In this document: positions 15,584 through 21,751 of the stretch, piece by piece
Layout: every line of letters starts with the position of its first letter
How positions within the stretch are numbered: the first letter of the stretch is position 1
From: JBDHZU01 sp039812085
Lineage (GTDB): Bacteria > Actinomycetota > Actinomycetes > S36-B12 > UBA10799
Length of the DNA stretch: 23,733 nucleotides
Assembly: GCA_039812085.1 (NCBI GenBank)
Contig: JBDHZU010000018.1
Span: 1 to 23,733 of the forward strand
Direction: 5' to 3'
Notes under the pieces: generated by a model
The model's input: the letters and a program-made list of their open reading frames with translations, nothing else
Databases searched by the model: none
Told to the model about the DNA's origin: nothing
Position numbers and translations under genes: made by a program

Positions 15584-16525
15584 ATGCGCATCGCTGGGAT
15601 CGACTGTGGAACAAACTCCATCCGGTTGTTGATCGCAGATGTCGTGGACGGCACTTTGACCGATGTCGTGCGCGAGATGCGCATCGTTCGGCTGGGTGAA
15701 GGAGTCGACGCGACAGGTGAGTTTTCGGCCGCGGCGCTGCAGCGAACATTGGCTGCCTGTGATGAATATGCCGATCTGATCGCTACTCATCGGGCAGCCA
15801 CCGTTCGGTTCGTTGCCACCTCTGCTTCTCGAGATGTGTCCAACCGAGCTGCTTTTGTCGATGGGGTGGTTGCCCGACTTGGAGTTGAACCTCAGGTCAT
15901 CTCTGGTGAGACCGAGGCGTTGTTGTCCTTCACCGGCGCCTTGCGTTCCCTACCCGAGTCGGCGTGGGAGGCCCCTGCGTTGGTTGTTGATATTGGGGGC
16001 GGATCGACCGAGTTTGTCCTCGGGGATCTCACCCATGGGGTGCAGGCATCCCGCAGCGTGGATATCGGGTGCGTTCGGATGACCGAACGTCGCCTGCGTA
16101 GTGATCCCCCCACGCAGGCAGAGATTCAGGCCGCCACTGCCGACATTGATGAAGCGATTGCCCTTGCTGGACAGACGGTCGATCTATCGGCAGCCCGAAG
16201 TTTGATCGGCTTGGCTGGATCAGTGACTACGGTCAGTGCCCTGGCTCACGGCCTGACCCAGTACGACTCGGAACTCATTCACGGTTCCGTGTTGTCTGCT
16301 GAGCACGTGCATCGAGTGGCTGAGGAATTGTTGAGTGCACCGCGTTCCGAACGGGCTGCTTCCCCTGTCATGCATCCGGGTCGCGTCGACGTCATCGGTG
16401 GTGGCGCACTTGTACTGGATCGCATCGTGGCCGCTGTTCCCGAAATTACCGAGGTGATCGTCAGCGAACACGACATTTTGGATGGGATCGCCTGGGCTGC
16501 AGCGGGTGAAATCGACCTCGATTGA
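15584..16525 (+). CDS. Ppx/GppA family phosphatase (exopolyphosphatase-like)
   Basis: ASKHA-fold phosphatase of 313 aa. N-terminal phosphate loop GIDCGTNSIRLLIAD and the second motif VDIGGGSTEFVLG are intact; the Ser/Thr and Gly residues that bind phosphate are present. Family members cleave terminal phosphate from polyphosphate and/or the 5' phosphate of pppGpp; the short length (no C-terminal HD-like domain) matches the mycobacterial Ppx1/Ppx2 type. Start ATG 15584 is preferred over an in-frame ATG at 15551 inside DUF501. A CAGGAT lies 6 nt upstream and may be either a Shine-Dalgarno or a -10. Substrate preference cannot be read from the sequence. Confidence 0.9.
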   Translation: MRIAGIDCGTNSIRLLIADVVDGTLTDVVREMRIVRLGEGVDATGEFSAAALQRTLAACDEYADLIATHRAATVRFVATSASRDVSNRAAFVDGVVARLGVEPQVISGETEALLSFTGALRSLPESAWEAPALVVDIGGGSTEFVLGDLTHGVQASRSVDIGCVRMTERRLRSDPPTQAEIQAATADIDEAIALAGQTVDLSAARSLIGLAGSVTTVSALAHGLTQYDSELIHGSVLSAEHVHRVAEELLSAPRSERAASPVMHPGRVDVIGGGALVLDRIVAAVPEITEVIVSEHDILDGIAWAAAGEIDLD

Positions 16526-16535
16526 CGCCTAGAGT
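16506..16535 (+). promoter_or_regulatory. Candidate leaderless promoter (GTGAAA N18 TAGAGT N6 ATG) of the ACT gene
   Basis: GTGAAA (16506-16511) and TAGAGT (16530-16535) are separated by 18 bp, and the ATG at 16542 follows 6 nt later. No good Shine-Dalgarno is visible, which supports a leaderless mRNA. Confidence 0.4.
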
Positions 16536-16541
16536 CGGCGC

Positions 16542-17060
16542 ATGAGTCGATTCGCCGTCACCGTCGTTGGTCATGACCGCCCCGGCATCGTTGCCGATGT
16601 CACTGGTGCATTGGCCGAACACGGTGGCAATATCGAAGACTCATCCATGACTTTGCTTCGTGGGCACTTTGCCTGGACATTGATCGTGGACATTCCCGAC
16701 GCGACGGCAGCCGACCTGGACCAGACCCTCGCCAATGTGAATGCGGATCGACTCAAGGTCGCCGTGATTGAACTGGCGGATGAAGACGATGCCGATGAGC
16801 AAGCTGCCGACTATTGGTTGACCGTTCACGGGGCTGATCGTCCGGGAATCGTGTCCGCAGTGACCCGTGTTGTGGCCGAGGTGGGTGGCAACCTGACAAA
16901 CCTCACCACTCGACTTGCGGGGGGTATGTACGTCGTCGGTGCCGACGTCGACTTCCCCACGGGGGTCAATGTGCAGCAGGTAACAGAACAACTGACCACG
17001 ACTGCGACCGAGCTGGGTGTGGTGGCAGCACTGCGTCCAGCAGATAGCGACGTGCTGTGA
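16542..17060 (+). CDS. Tandem ACT-domain protein (GcvR-like)
   Basis: Protein of 172 aa made of two ACT ligand-binding domains. Domain 1 (about 1-80) begins FAVTVVGHDRPGIVADVT; domain 2 (about 90-172) begins YWLTVHGADRPGIVSAVT. Both have the DRPGIV loop typical of amino-acid-binding ACT domains and of GcvR. No DNA-binding or catalytic domain is present, so it probably senses an amino acid and acts by protein contact; glycine-cleavage regulation is only a family-based guess. Its stop overlaps the GTG of def (GTGA), so the two are probably translationally coupled. Confidence 0.85.
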   Translation: MSRFAVTVVGHDRPGIVADVTGALAEHGGNIEDSSMTLLRGHFAWTLIVDIPDATAADLDQTLANVNADRLKVAVIELADEDDADEQAADYWLTVHGADRPGIVSAVTRVVAEVGGNLTNLTTRLAGGMYVVGADVDFPTGVNVQQVTEQLTTTATELGVVAALRPADSDVL

Positions 17061-17611
17061 ACGAGCACCCCGTCGGTACGCCAGTTCCAGTCCCGGACCT
17101 GCCGCCGGGCAGAGTCCTGGCGGAGGTTCTTGCCCCAGACCCGATCCTGTCGGCGGCATGCAAAACGGTCGACCCCACGGATCCCGCCATCGCGCAACTG
17201 TGTGCTGACTTGTTGGCGACGATGGATGTCGCCCCCGGTTGTGTGGGGTTGGCGGCCAATCAGATTGGAGTGGATGCGCGCGCGTTCAGCCTTGACGTGC
17301 GGGAGCACCCCAAGACTCGGACCTGTCACGGACGATTCGTCCTGCTCAATGCCGAGGTGCTTGAGGCCAGCAGAAACGAGAAAGCGCGCGAGGGCTGCAT
17401 GTCAGTGCCGGACTTCACCGGCGACGTCAAGCGGGCTACGCGACTGACCGTCAAAGGCGTACTTCCGGTGACAGGCGAGGAGATCGTGATTCGTACCGAC
17501 GCTTTTGAGGCCCGCGCTTTGCAGCACGAAATCGATCACACCAACGGTTTCCTATTCTTAGACCGTGTGGCTGGTGCCCACGCAATCCATGTGCGCAAGA
17601 CGTATCTGTAG
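17057..17611 (+). CDS. def: Peptide deformylase
   Basis: Removes the formyl group from the N-terminal methionine of new proteins; a metal-dependent cytoplasmic enzyme. All three family motifs are present in the 184-aa product: motif I GCVGLAANQ (61-69), motif II EGCMS (112-116, metal ligand Cys114), motif III QHEIDH (156-161, metal ligands His157 and His161, catalytic Glu158). Motif I fits the usual GxGLAAxQ pattern. The N-terminal 20 residues are Pro/Val-rich and longer than the typical start. GTG 17057 overlaps the preceding stop by four bases. tRNA-Leu follows after 55 nt. Confidence 0.95.
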   Translation: MNEHPVGTPVPVPDLPPGRVLAEVLAPDPILSAACKTVDPTDPAIAQLCADLLATMDVAPGCVGLAANQIGVDARAFSLDVREHPKTRTCHGRFVLLNAEVLEASRNEKAREGCMSVPDFTGDVKRATRLTVKGVLPVTGEEIVIRTDAFEARALQHEIDHTNGFLFLDRVAGAHAIHVRKTYL

Positions 17612-17625
17612 CAGGCACGTGTGTC

Positions 17626-17644
17626 TGACTGCTTCGCGTAGTCA
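17626..17644 (+). repeat. Hairpin downstream of def
   Basis: TGACTGC (17626-17632) pairs with GTAGTCA (17638-17644) around a TTCGC loop (7 bp, one G.U). It lies 14 nt after the def stop and 22 nt before tRNA-Leu. There is no T-tract, so it may be an mRNA 3' hairpin rather than a full intrinsic terminator. Confidence 0.3.
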
Positions 17645-17666
17645 ACAATGAACACCAGCATCACCA

Positions 17667-17748
17667 GCCCAGGTGGCGGAATTGGCAGACGCGCTCGGCT
17701 TAAACCCGAGTGACTTCGGTCGTACGGGTTCAAGTCCCGTCCTGGGCA
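17667..17748 (+). tRNA. trnL: tRNA-Leu, anticodon TAA
   Basis: A class II tRNA can be folded by hand: acceptor GCCCAGG/CCTGGGC with discriminator A (17748), D-arm containing AATTGGCAGAC, anticodon stem CTCGG/CCGAG around loop CTTAAAC with anticodon TAA at 17701-17703 (reads UUA), a long variable arm with a TTCGG loop (TGACTTCGGTCG), and T arm ACGGG-TTCAAGT-CCCGT. The CCA end is not encoded. Length is 82 nt. Confidence 0.95.
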
Positions 17749-17774
17749 CGTAAGTCGCAAACTTTCACCCGGTT

Positions 17775-17827
17775 CGGGGGTGGGTGTCACGAAGATTCCC
17801 CCGTAAAGTTGATGTTTCCGGGGGAGG
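17775..17827 (+). promoter_or_regulatory. Leader with competing stems around the Shine-Dalgarno of the 158-aa gene
   Basis: CCCCCG at 17798-17803 can pair with an upstream CGGGGG (17775-17780; 6 bp, 17-nt loop) or with a downstream CGGGGG (17819-17824; 7 bp when the flanking T17797-A17825 pair is included, 15-nt loop). The downstream partner is part of the Shine-Dalgarno GGGGGAGG (17820-17827), 10 nt before GTG 17838. The two stems exclude each other, as in an anti-SD/anti-anti-SD switch. If the TAAAGT at 17804-17809 is instead the -10, the element would act as DNA rather than RNA. Confidence 0.35.
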
Positions 17828-17837
17828 TGTATCTGCT

Positions 17838-18314
17838 GTGTCATCCGAACGTGACCAGTACCGCGACGCGTTGTTGCGGGAACTCAGCAATGGCCCAGTC
17901 GTCAACAGTGACGAGCTGCCCCCTTTTGCCGACGGTTCACGACCGATCAGCGTTGCCTTTGCCGACGAGTCCGTTACTGATGTGTTGGACCAGGTATTAC
18001 TCACCCACGGCTCCAATGTTCACCTGGCAATTGCTCCCACGGATTACCGATCCGGTCAGTTGCACGTCCTCACCTTGACCGATGGTCGCCACGAAGATCA
18101 CGACACTGACTCCTGCTACTGCATTGATGCGCACATGACCTGCGGAATGTTGGTGGCCTGGGTGTCGGAACTGCACGACTCTGATCGTCGATTGGGTTTC
18201 CGTTGGTCAATCCCGCAGCCTGCATTGGCTGCAGCGGTCGGCCCGGCGGTGGTTGATCTGCGCGATGACGCGCACCGCACGTTCGATTTGCTGCGCACTG
18301 TCACGGTTGTGTGA
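17838..18314 (+). CDS. Hypothetical protein, 158 aa
   Basis: I do not recognise a family. The GTG at 17838 follows GGGGGAGG with a 10-nt gap; an upstream in-frame ATG at 17784 is unlikely because the added residues are coded by the structured leader. The product is soluble, with no signal peptide or membrane segment, fairly acidic, Asp/His-rich in the middle, and has a compact Cys/His cluster CYCIDAHMTC (about residues 93-102) that could bind metal or be redox-active. The second half (LGFRWSIPQPALAAAVGPAVVDLRDD) looks like a folded alpha/beta domain. Third-position composition is consistent with a real gene. It stands alone between tRNA-Leu and the BAX-inhibitor gene. Confidence 0.75.
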   Translation: MSSERDQYRDALLRELSNGPVVNSDELPPFADGSRPISVAFADESVTDVLDQVLLTHGSNVHLAIAPTDYRSGQLHVLTLTDGRHEDHDTDSCYCIDAHMTCGMLVAWVSELHDSDRRLGFRWSIPQPALAAAVGPAVVDLRDDAHRTFDLLRTVTVV

Positions 18315-18383
18315 TTCGGCGAGGAAATCGCGTTAGTCAGACCTTCGTCAAGGTTGGTCTTGGGGAGTCGTCCAGATGAGATT

Positions 18384-18400
18384 CCTTAGCTAAGCTAGGG
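18384..18400. promoter_or_regulatory. Near-perfect palindrome (candidate operator) upstream of the BAX-inhibitor gene
   Basis: CCTTAGCTAAGCTAGGG has 8-bp arms around a central A with one mismatch, and its core CTTAGCTAAG is a perfect 10-bp palindrome. It contains TAAGCT (18391-18396), which fits a TANNNT -10, so a repressor bound here would block the promoter. It lies 111 nt before the start codon. Confidence 0.35.
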
Positions 18401-18415
18401 ATACATATCGATTCA

Positions 18416-18456
18416 CCTGGGCATCCTCTGATCAGCAAGCACCTTGTGGGCCCAGG
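18416..18456 (+). other. Long-range stem in the leader of the BAX-inhibitor gene
   Basis: CCTGGGC (18416-18422) and GCCCAGG (18450-18456) form a perfect 7-bp stem enclosing 27 nt, inside which CAAG and CTTG can form a small secondary hairpin. It ends 54 nt before the start codon and would be part of the 5' untranslated region if transcription starts near the upstream palindrome. No known riboswitch class is recognised. Confidence 0.3.
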
Positions 18457-18510
18457 ACGACGAGCAAATCGCACGTCGAATCGGTGCCACGACCGACGAA
18501 GGAGCCAGCC

Positions 18511-19446
18511 GTGGAATCTCGTAACCCTGTTATTCGCCGTGCGGAAGAGCAGTACGCACAAGAAGGTCCCGGATTCGCCTCCATCAACGTTCCTGGTGCA
18601 CAGCAGCAGGCCACCCAGCCCGGTCAGCAGCCCCCGAACTTCCCGCCGCCCGCCAGCGCCAACACCATGGCCGCAGGTGCCGCCGCCGCAAGTGCAGACC
18701 AACTGAAGGACATGTACAACCAGCCGTCTGTGGCTGGTGCCGACGGTCCCGCAATGACCATGTCGGACGTCATCGTCAAGACCGGCATCAACTTCGCCGT
18801 GCTTGTTCCGTTTGCCGTCATCGGATGGGCAACCGCAGAATCCATCCCGTGGCTGTGGATGCTGGCCATGTTCGCCGGCCTTGGTTTGGGCTTGGTGAAT
18901 AGCTTCAAGAAGCAGGTCAGCCCAGTCTTAGTTTTGGCCTACGCCGCCGTTGAAGGACTCTTCCTGGGCGGCATCAGCAAGTGGTACCAAGCCTTTGGTG
19001 AGGCCAACGGCTACGGCAATCTCGTGGCGACAGCCGTGGTGGCAACCTTCGTTGTCTTCGCCGTCATGCTGTTCCTCTACCAACGGCAAATCATCAAGGT
19101 CAACCAGAAGTTCATGAAGATCTTCATGGTCGCCCTGATCTCCTACCTGGCGTTCTCCGTCATCTCTGTGATCGCTGGATTGTTCTTCCACGTCGGTCAA
19201 ACCGGTGGCGCAACATTTGGCTTCTTCGGTGCGGGCTGGATGGGCATCGCCTTCTCCGCAATCGCCGTGATCCTGGCGTCGTTCTCACTCGTGGTGGACT
19301 TCGAGGCAATCAACCAAGGCATCCAGTATGGAGTCCCGGAACGGGAGTCATGGCGGATGGCCTTTGGTCTGCTCGTCACGCTCATCTGGCTCTACCTGGA
19401 GCTGCTGCGCTTGCTCGCGTTAATAGCTGCAAACTCCCGCAACTAA
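18511..19446 (+). CDS. BAX inhibitor-1/YccA family membrane protein
   Basis: Integral membrane protein of 311 aa. A soluble, Pro/Gln/Ala-rich N-terminal region of about 85 residues is followed by seven hydrophobic segments (starting near VIVKTGINFAVLVPF, WLWMLAMFAGLGLGL, VLVLAYAAVEGLFLGG, LVATAVVATFVVFAVML, KIFMVALISYLAF, GFFGAGWMGIAFSAIAVILASF and SWRMAFGLLVTLIWLYL). The VEGLFLGGIS, VVDFEAI and LLVTLIWLYLELLRLL stretches are typical of actinobacterial Bax1-I proteins. GTG 18511 has a strong GAAGGAG Shine-Dalgarno 6 nt away; the frame opens earlier at 18484 without one. Bacterial homologues are linked to pH-dependent calcium leak; the role here is inferred only from the family. Confidence 0.9.
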   Translation: MESRNPVIRRAEEQYAQEGPGFASINVPGAQQQATQPGQQPPNFPPPASANTMAAGAAAASADQLKDMYNQPSVAGADGPAMTMSDVIVKTGINFAVLVPFAVIGWATAESIPWLWMLAMFAGLGLGLVNSFKKQVSPVLVLAYAAVEGLFLGGISKWYQAFGEANGYGNLVATAVVATFVVFAVMLFLYQRQIIKVNQKFMKIFMVALISYLAFSVISVIAGLFFHVGQTGGATFGFFGAGWMGIAFSAIAVILASFSLVVDFEAINQGIQYGVPERESWRMAFGLLVTLIWLYLELLRLLALIAANSRN

Positions 19447-19457
19447 CACCGAGATTT

Positions 19458-19484
19458 GCCACTGTGCCTTGAGGCTGAGGTGGC
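19458..19484 (+). repeat. Interrupted dyad after the BAX-inhibitor gene
   Basis: GCCAC (19458-19462) pairs with GTGGC (19480-19484), enclosing GCCT/AGGC (19466-19469 and 19472-19475). It lies between the BAX-inhibitor stop and the CAGGAT element of the next gene. It could be a weak terminator or an operator; there is no T-tract. Confidence 0.3.
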
Positions 19485-19499
19485 TGTCAGGATGTGAGC

Positions 19500-20210
19500 A
19501 TGGGTAGTCCGGCTGTTGAGGTAGCCCCGGGGATTTATCGGATCCCCACTGTGGGCGACTTCGTCAACACCGTCATGTTCGTCGAAGATGACGGTTCGGT
19601 CACGCTTGTCGATTGCGGCTATAAGAACGCGCCTAAACGAATCGTGCGCGGTCTGGAATCCATCGGAAAACATCCCAAGGATGTCCAGCGAATAGTGCTC
19701 ACCCATGCGCACAACGACCATGCAGGCGGCGCGGCAGAAATGGTGGAGACCACTGAACTGACTGGTGTGCAGGCGCACGAGCAGGACGCCGACTTCATCG
19801 AGTCAGGTCAGGGATCGCCGACGGATGGCTCCACCCTGGTTGGTCGGATCATGTTGCGGACGTCGTTCGGCGGCTTCGCCCCAGTTCCTGTGGAGCTACG
19901 TCTGAACGATGGCGACGAACTTCCTATCGCTGGCGGTGTGACGATTCATCACACTCCCGGGCATACGCCTGGACATATTTCGTTGCTGCACCGCGCCACC
20001 GGCAGTCTGGTTACCGGTGACGCGATTTGGAATATGCGCGGACGTAGTTGGCCGGTCAGTGCGTTCTGTTCTGACCACAAACTCAACCGAACCTCAGCTC
20101 ACGTCCTCGGGGAACTTGAGTACGACAACGCCGTGTTTACCCACGGGCCGCACATCGCAGGAAGTGGCCGGGAGGCGATCCGCTCCTTCTTACAGAAGAA
20201 GGGGTACTGA
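19500..20210 (+). CDS. Metallo-beta-lactamase-fold hydrolase
   Basis: Cytoplasmic metal-dependent hydrolase of the metallo-beta-lactamase superfamily, 236 aa. The dinuclear metal motif HxHxDH is complete (HAHNDH, His69, His71, Asp73, His74). Further ligands are offered by the HTPGHTPGH segment, the bridging aspartate in VTGDAIW and a C-terminal FTHGPH. Substrate is unknown; glyoxalase II-like or lactonase-like chemistry is possible, and there is nothing to make it a true beta-lactamase. ATG 19500 is chosen (GTG 19494 is an alternative) because CAGGAT lies 6 nt upstream. Its stop overlaps the SGNH gene start (TGATG), indicating coupling. Confidence 0.88.
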   Translation: MGSPAVEVAPGIYRIPTVGDFVNTVMFVEDDGSVTLVDCGYKNAPKRIVRGLESIGKHPKDVQRIVLTHAHNDHAGGAAEMVETTELTGVQAHEQDADFIESGQGSPTDGSTLVGRIMLRTSFGGFAPVPVELRLNDGDELPIAGGVTIHHTPGHTPGHISLLHRATGSLVTGDAIWNMRGRSWPVSAFCSDHKLNRTSAHVLGELEYDNAVFTHGPHIAGSGREAIRSFLQKKGY

Positions 20211-21286
20211 TGACTCGGGAGAATCAGGCGCGCCGAATTGCGACTGCTGCTGCGTATGGCGGCGGTGGATTGGTGGGCGTTGGTGCGGCTGTCGGTGGAC
20301 TGCTGGTGGCCGAGGGATTCCTGGCGCGTAAGACCATCGGGATTCGTCGTGAGTCAGCCCCCTACGCCGACGGCTACTACGGTCCAAAGCGCCGAGGGAC
20401 TTCGCTTCGTTTCGTGATGATGGGCGATTCGTCAGCAGCGGGTCTTGGTGCGAATGGCCCACTGGAGACTCCTGGTGCATTGATCGCGCAAGGTCTGGTG
20501 GACGCGGCAGATCGCCCGGTTCGGTATGTCAGTGTGGCGACAGTCGGGGCGCGGAGCGAACACCTTCCCGGGCAAATCCAACGAGCGCTGATCCTGCGGC
20601 CCCATGTAGCCGTGGTGATGATCGGCGGAAACGACGTGACCCACCTGGTTCGGCCGCAGAAGGCAGTGCGCTTCCTCGAAGAGGGGATTCGAGAACTGGT
20701 CGAGGCAGGGACTGCCGTGGTGGTGGGAACCTGTCCAGACATCGGAACGATTCGCCCGGTTCGACAACCGTTGCGTTGGTTGGCTCGTCGCTTGTCTCGT
20801 CAGCTTGCCGCCGCGCAGACGATTGCCGTGATTGATGCGGGCGGTCGAAGTGTGTCGCTGGGCAGCATCCTCGGGCCAGAGTTTGATGCCAACCCACAGG
20901 ACATGTTTGCGGCGGACCGGTTCCACCCATCATCGGCGGGCTACGCCAAAGCGGCAGAAGCCCTGCTGCCGTCGGTATTGGACTCGATTGGTCTAGCACC
21001 TGCAGCAGAAGAGGAATTGGATCCACAACGAGGAGACGAGTTCTTGCCAGTCGCGGAAGGTGCGGTGTCGGCGGCAGAAGCCGAAGGCGTCGAGGTCATC
21101 GGTGCAGTCGGCGGCGATACCGCTCATCGAGGTCGTTGGGTGCAGTTGCGGCACCGTGTTCGTCATCCACTACGCAAGCCCGAGCCCCCGGCACCGCTGT
21201 CTGCCGACATTCCGTGGGCGGATGATCCCGAGCCTGGGCCGCCCCGTAATTTGCCGATGTTGCGCGACCCGTTTGCAAAACGATGA
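20210..21286 (+). CDS. Membrane-anchored SGNH/GDSL-type hydrolase
   Basis: Lipase/esterase-like enzyme of 358 aa. All SGNH blocks are visible: block I GDSSAAG with nucleophile Ser74, block II Gly in VGARSE, block III GGND (139-142), block V DRFHP (Asp236, His239). The N-terminal residues about 16-36 (glycine/valine/leucine-rich) look like a signal anchor, so the catalytic domain probably faces outside. After residue 260 there is a Glu/Ala-rich, low-complexity extension and a Pro-rich tail (PEPPAPLSADIPWADDPEPGP), longer than in many homologues. Possible substrates are acyl or acetyl groups on envelope lipids or glycans. It is coupled to the upstream hydrolase (TGATG) and to the downstream gene (ATGA). 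Confidence 0.88.
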   Translation: MTRENQARRIATAAAYGGGGLVGVGAAVGGLLVAEGFLARKTIGIRRESAPYADGYYGPKRRGTSLRFVMMGDSSAAGLGANGPLETPGALIAQGLVDAADRPVRYVSVATVGARSEHLPGQIQRALILRPHVAVVMIGGNDVTHLVRPQKAVRFLEEGIRELVEAGTAVVVGTCPDIGTIRPVRQPLRWLARRLSRQLAAAQTIAVIDAGGRSVSLGSILGPEFDANPQDMFAADRFHPSSAGYAKAAEALLPSVLDSIGLAPAAEEELDPQRGDEFLPVAEGAVSAAEAEGVEVIGAVGGDTAHRGRWVQLRHRVRHPLRKPEPPAPLSADIPWADDPEPGPPRNLPMLRDPFAKR

Positions 21287-21618
21287 CGATGACAGAACTC
21301 AACGAGTCGACGGCAGAGTTCATTGCCGAGTTAGCACGAACGGCTGATCGGTTGGAGTCGTTGCCCATCCAACGTCTTGAGCGCCCGGATGAGCAGGGGG
21401 TGACACCGGCAGAACGGGTCCGAACTCTTTGCCAGTCTTGGGCCAGAGTGAACGGAGACACTGCACCGGTGCCTGAGTTGGCTGCGAGCGCGAGTGGCGC
21501 GATGTTGCGAGTGATCGGTGCCGAGCTGGCTGAACAGTTTCCTGCTGCTACTCGAGACGATCAGCGGAAGTGGACTCAGCAGGTTCGTGAATTACGGGAT
21601 TTCCTGTACCTGGGCTGA
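21283..21618 (+). CDS. Hypothetical protein, 111 aa, coupled to the SGNH hydrolase gene
   Basis: I do not recognise a family with confidence. The ATG at 21283 overlaps the SGNH stop (ATGA), the usual mark of translational coupling, which supports it as a real gene. The product is soluble and predicted almost entirely helical: TAEFIAELARTADRLESL, TPAERVRTLCQSWARVN, AASASGAMLRVIGAELAEQF and RKWTQQVRELRDFLYLG. There is no signal peptide, membrane segment, obvious DNA-binding helix-turn-helix or catalytic motif. It may act with the two hydrolases of the operon. A 133-nt gap follows. Confidence 0.75.
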   Translation: MTMTELNESTAEFIAELARTADRLESLPIQRLERPDEQGVTPAERVRTLCQSWARVNGDTAPVPELAASASGAMLRVIGAELAEQFPAATRDDQRKWTQQVRELRDFLYLG

Positions 21619-21682
21619 GACGTCCGGTGGATGTGGAGACGGTAAGGAATGGCGCCACCGTCACTCGTTAGTGGAAGAGCCC

Positions 21683-21694
21683 CTCGACGTCGAG
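21683..21694. promoter_or_regulatory. Perfect 12-bp palindrome CTCGACGTCGAG upstream of the secreted-protein gene
   Basis: The perfect palindrome lies 58 bp before the start codon. A second small dyad TGAC-N7-GTCA (21706-21720) surrounds TAAAAG (21712-21717), a possible -10, and the -35 position would fall at the right end of the palindrome. The arrangement fits an operator overlapping a promoter; the regulator is unknown. Shine-Dalgarno GGGGGAA is at about 21737-21743. Confidence 0.35.
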
Positions 21695-21751
21695 CGATAA
21701 ATCAGTGACGATAAAAGTCATTGTTTGCGGGGTTTCGGGGGAATCGGTTCA

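Noticed and set aside
17784..17837. Upstream start (ATG 17784) for the 158-aa gene
   Set aside because: The extra residues come from the structured leader, and the strong GGGGGAGG Shine-Dalgarno points to GTG 17838.
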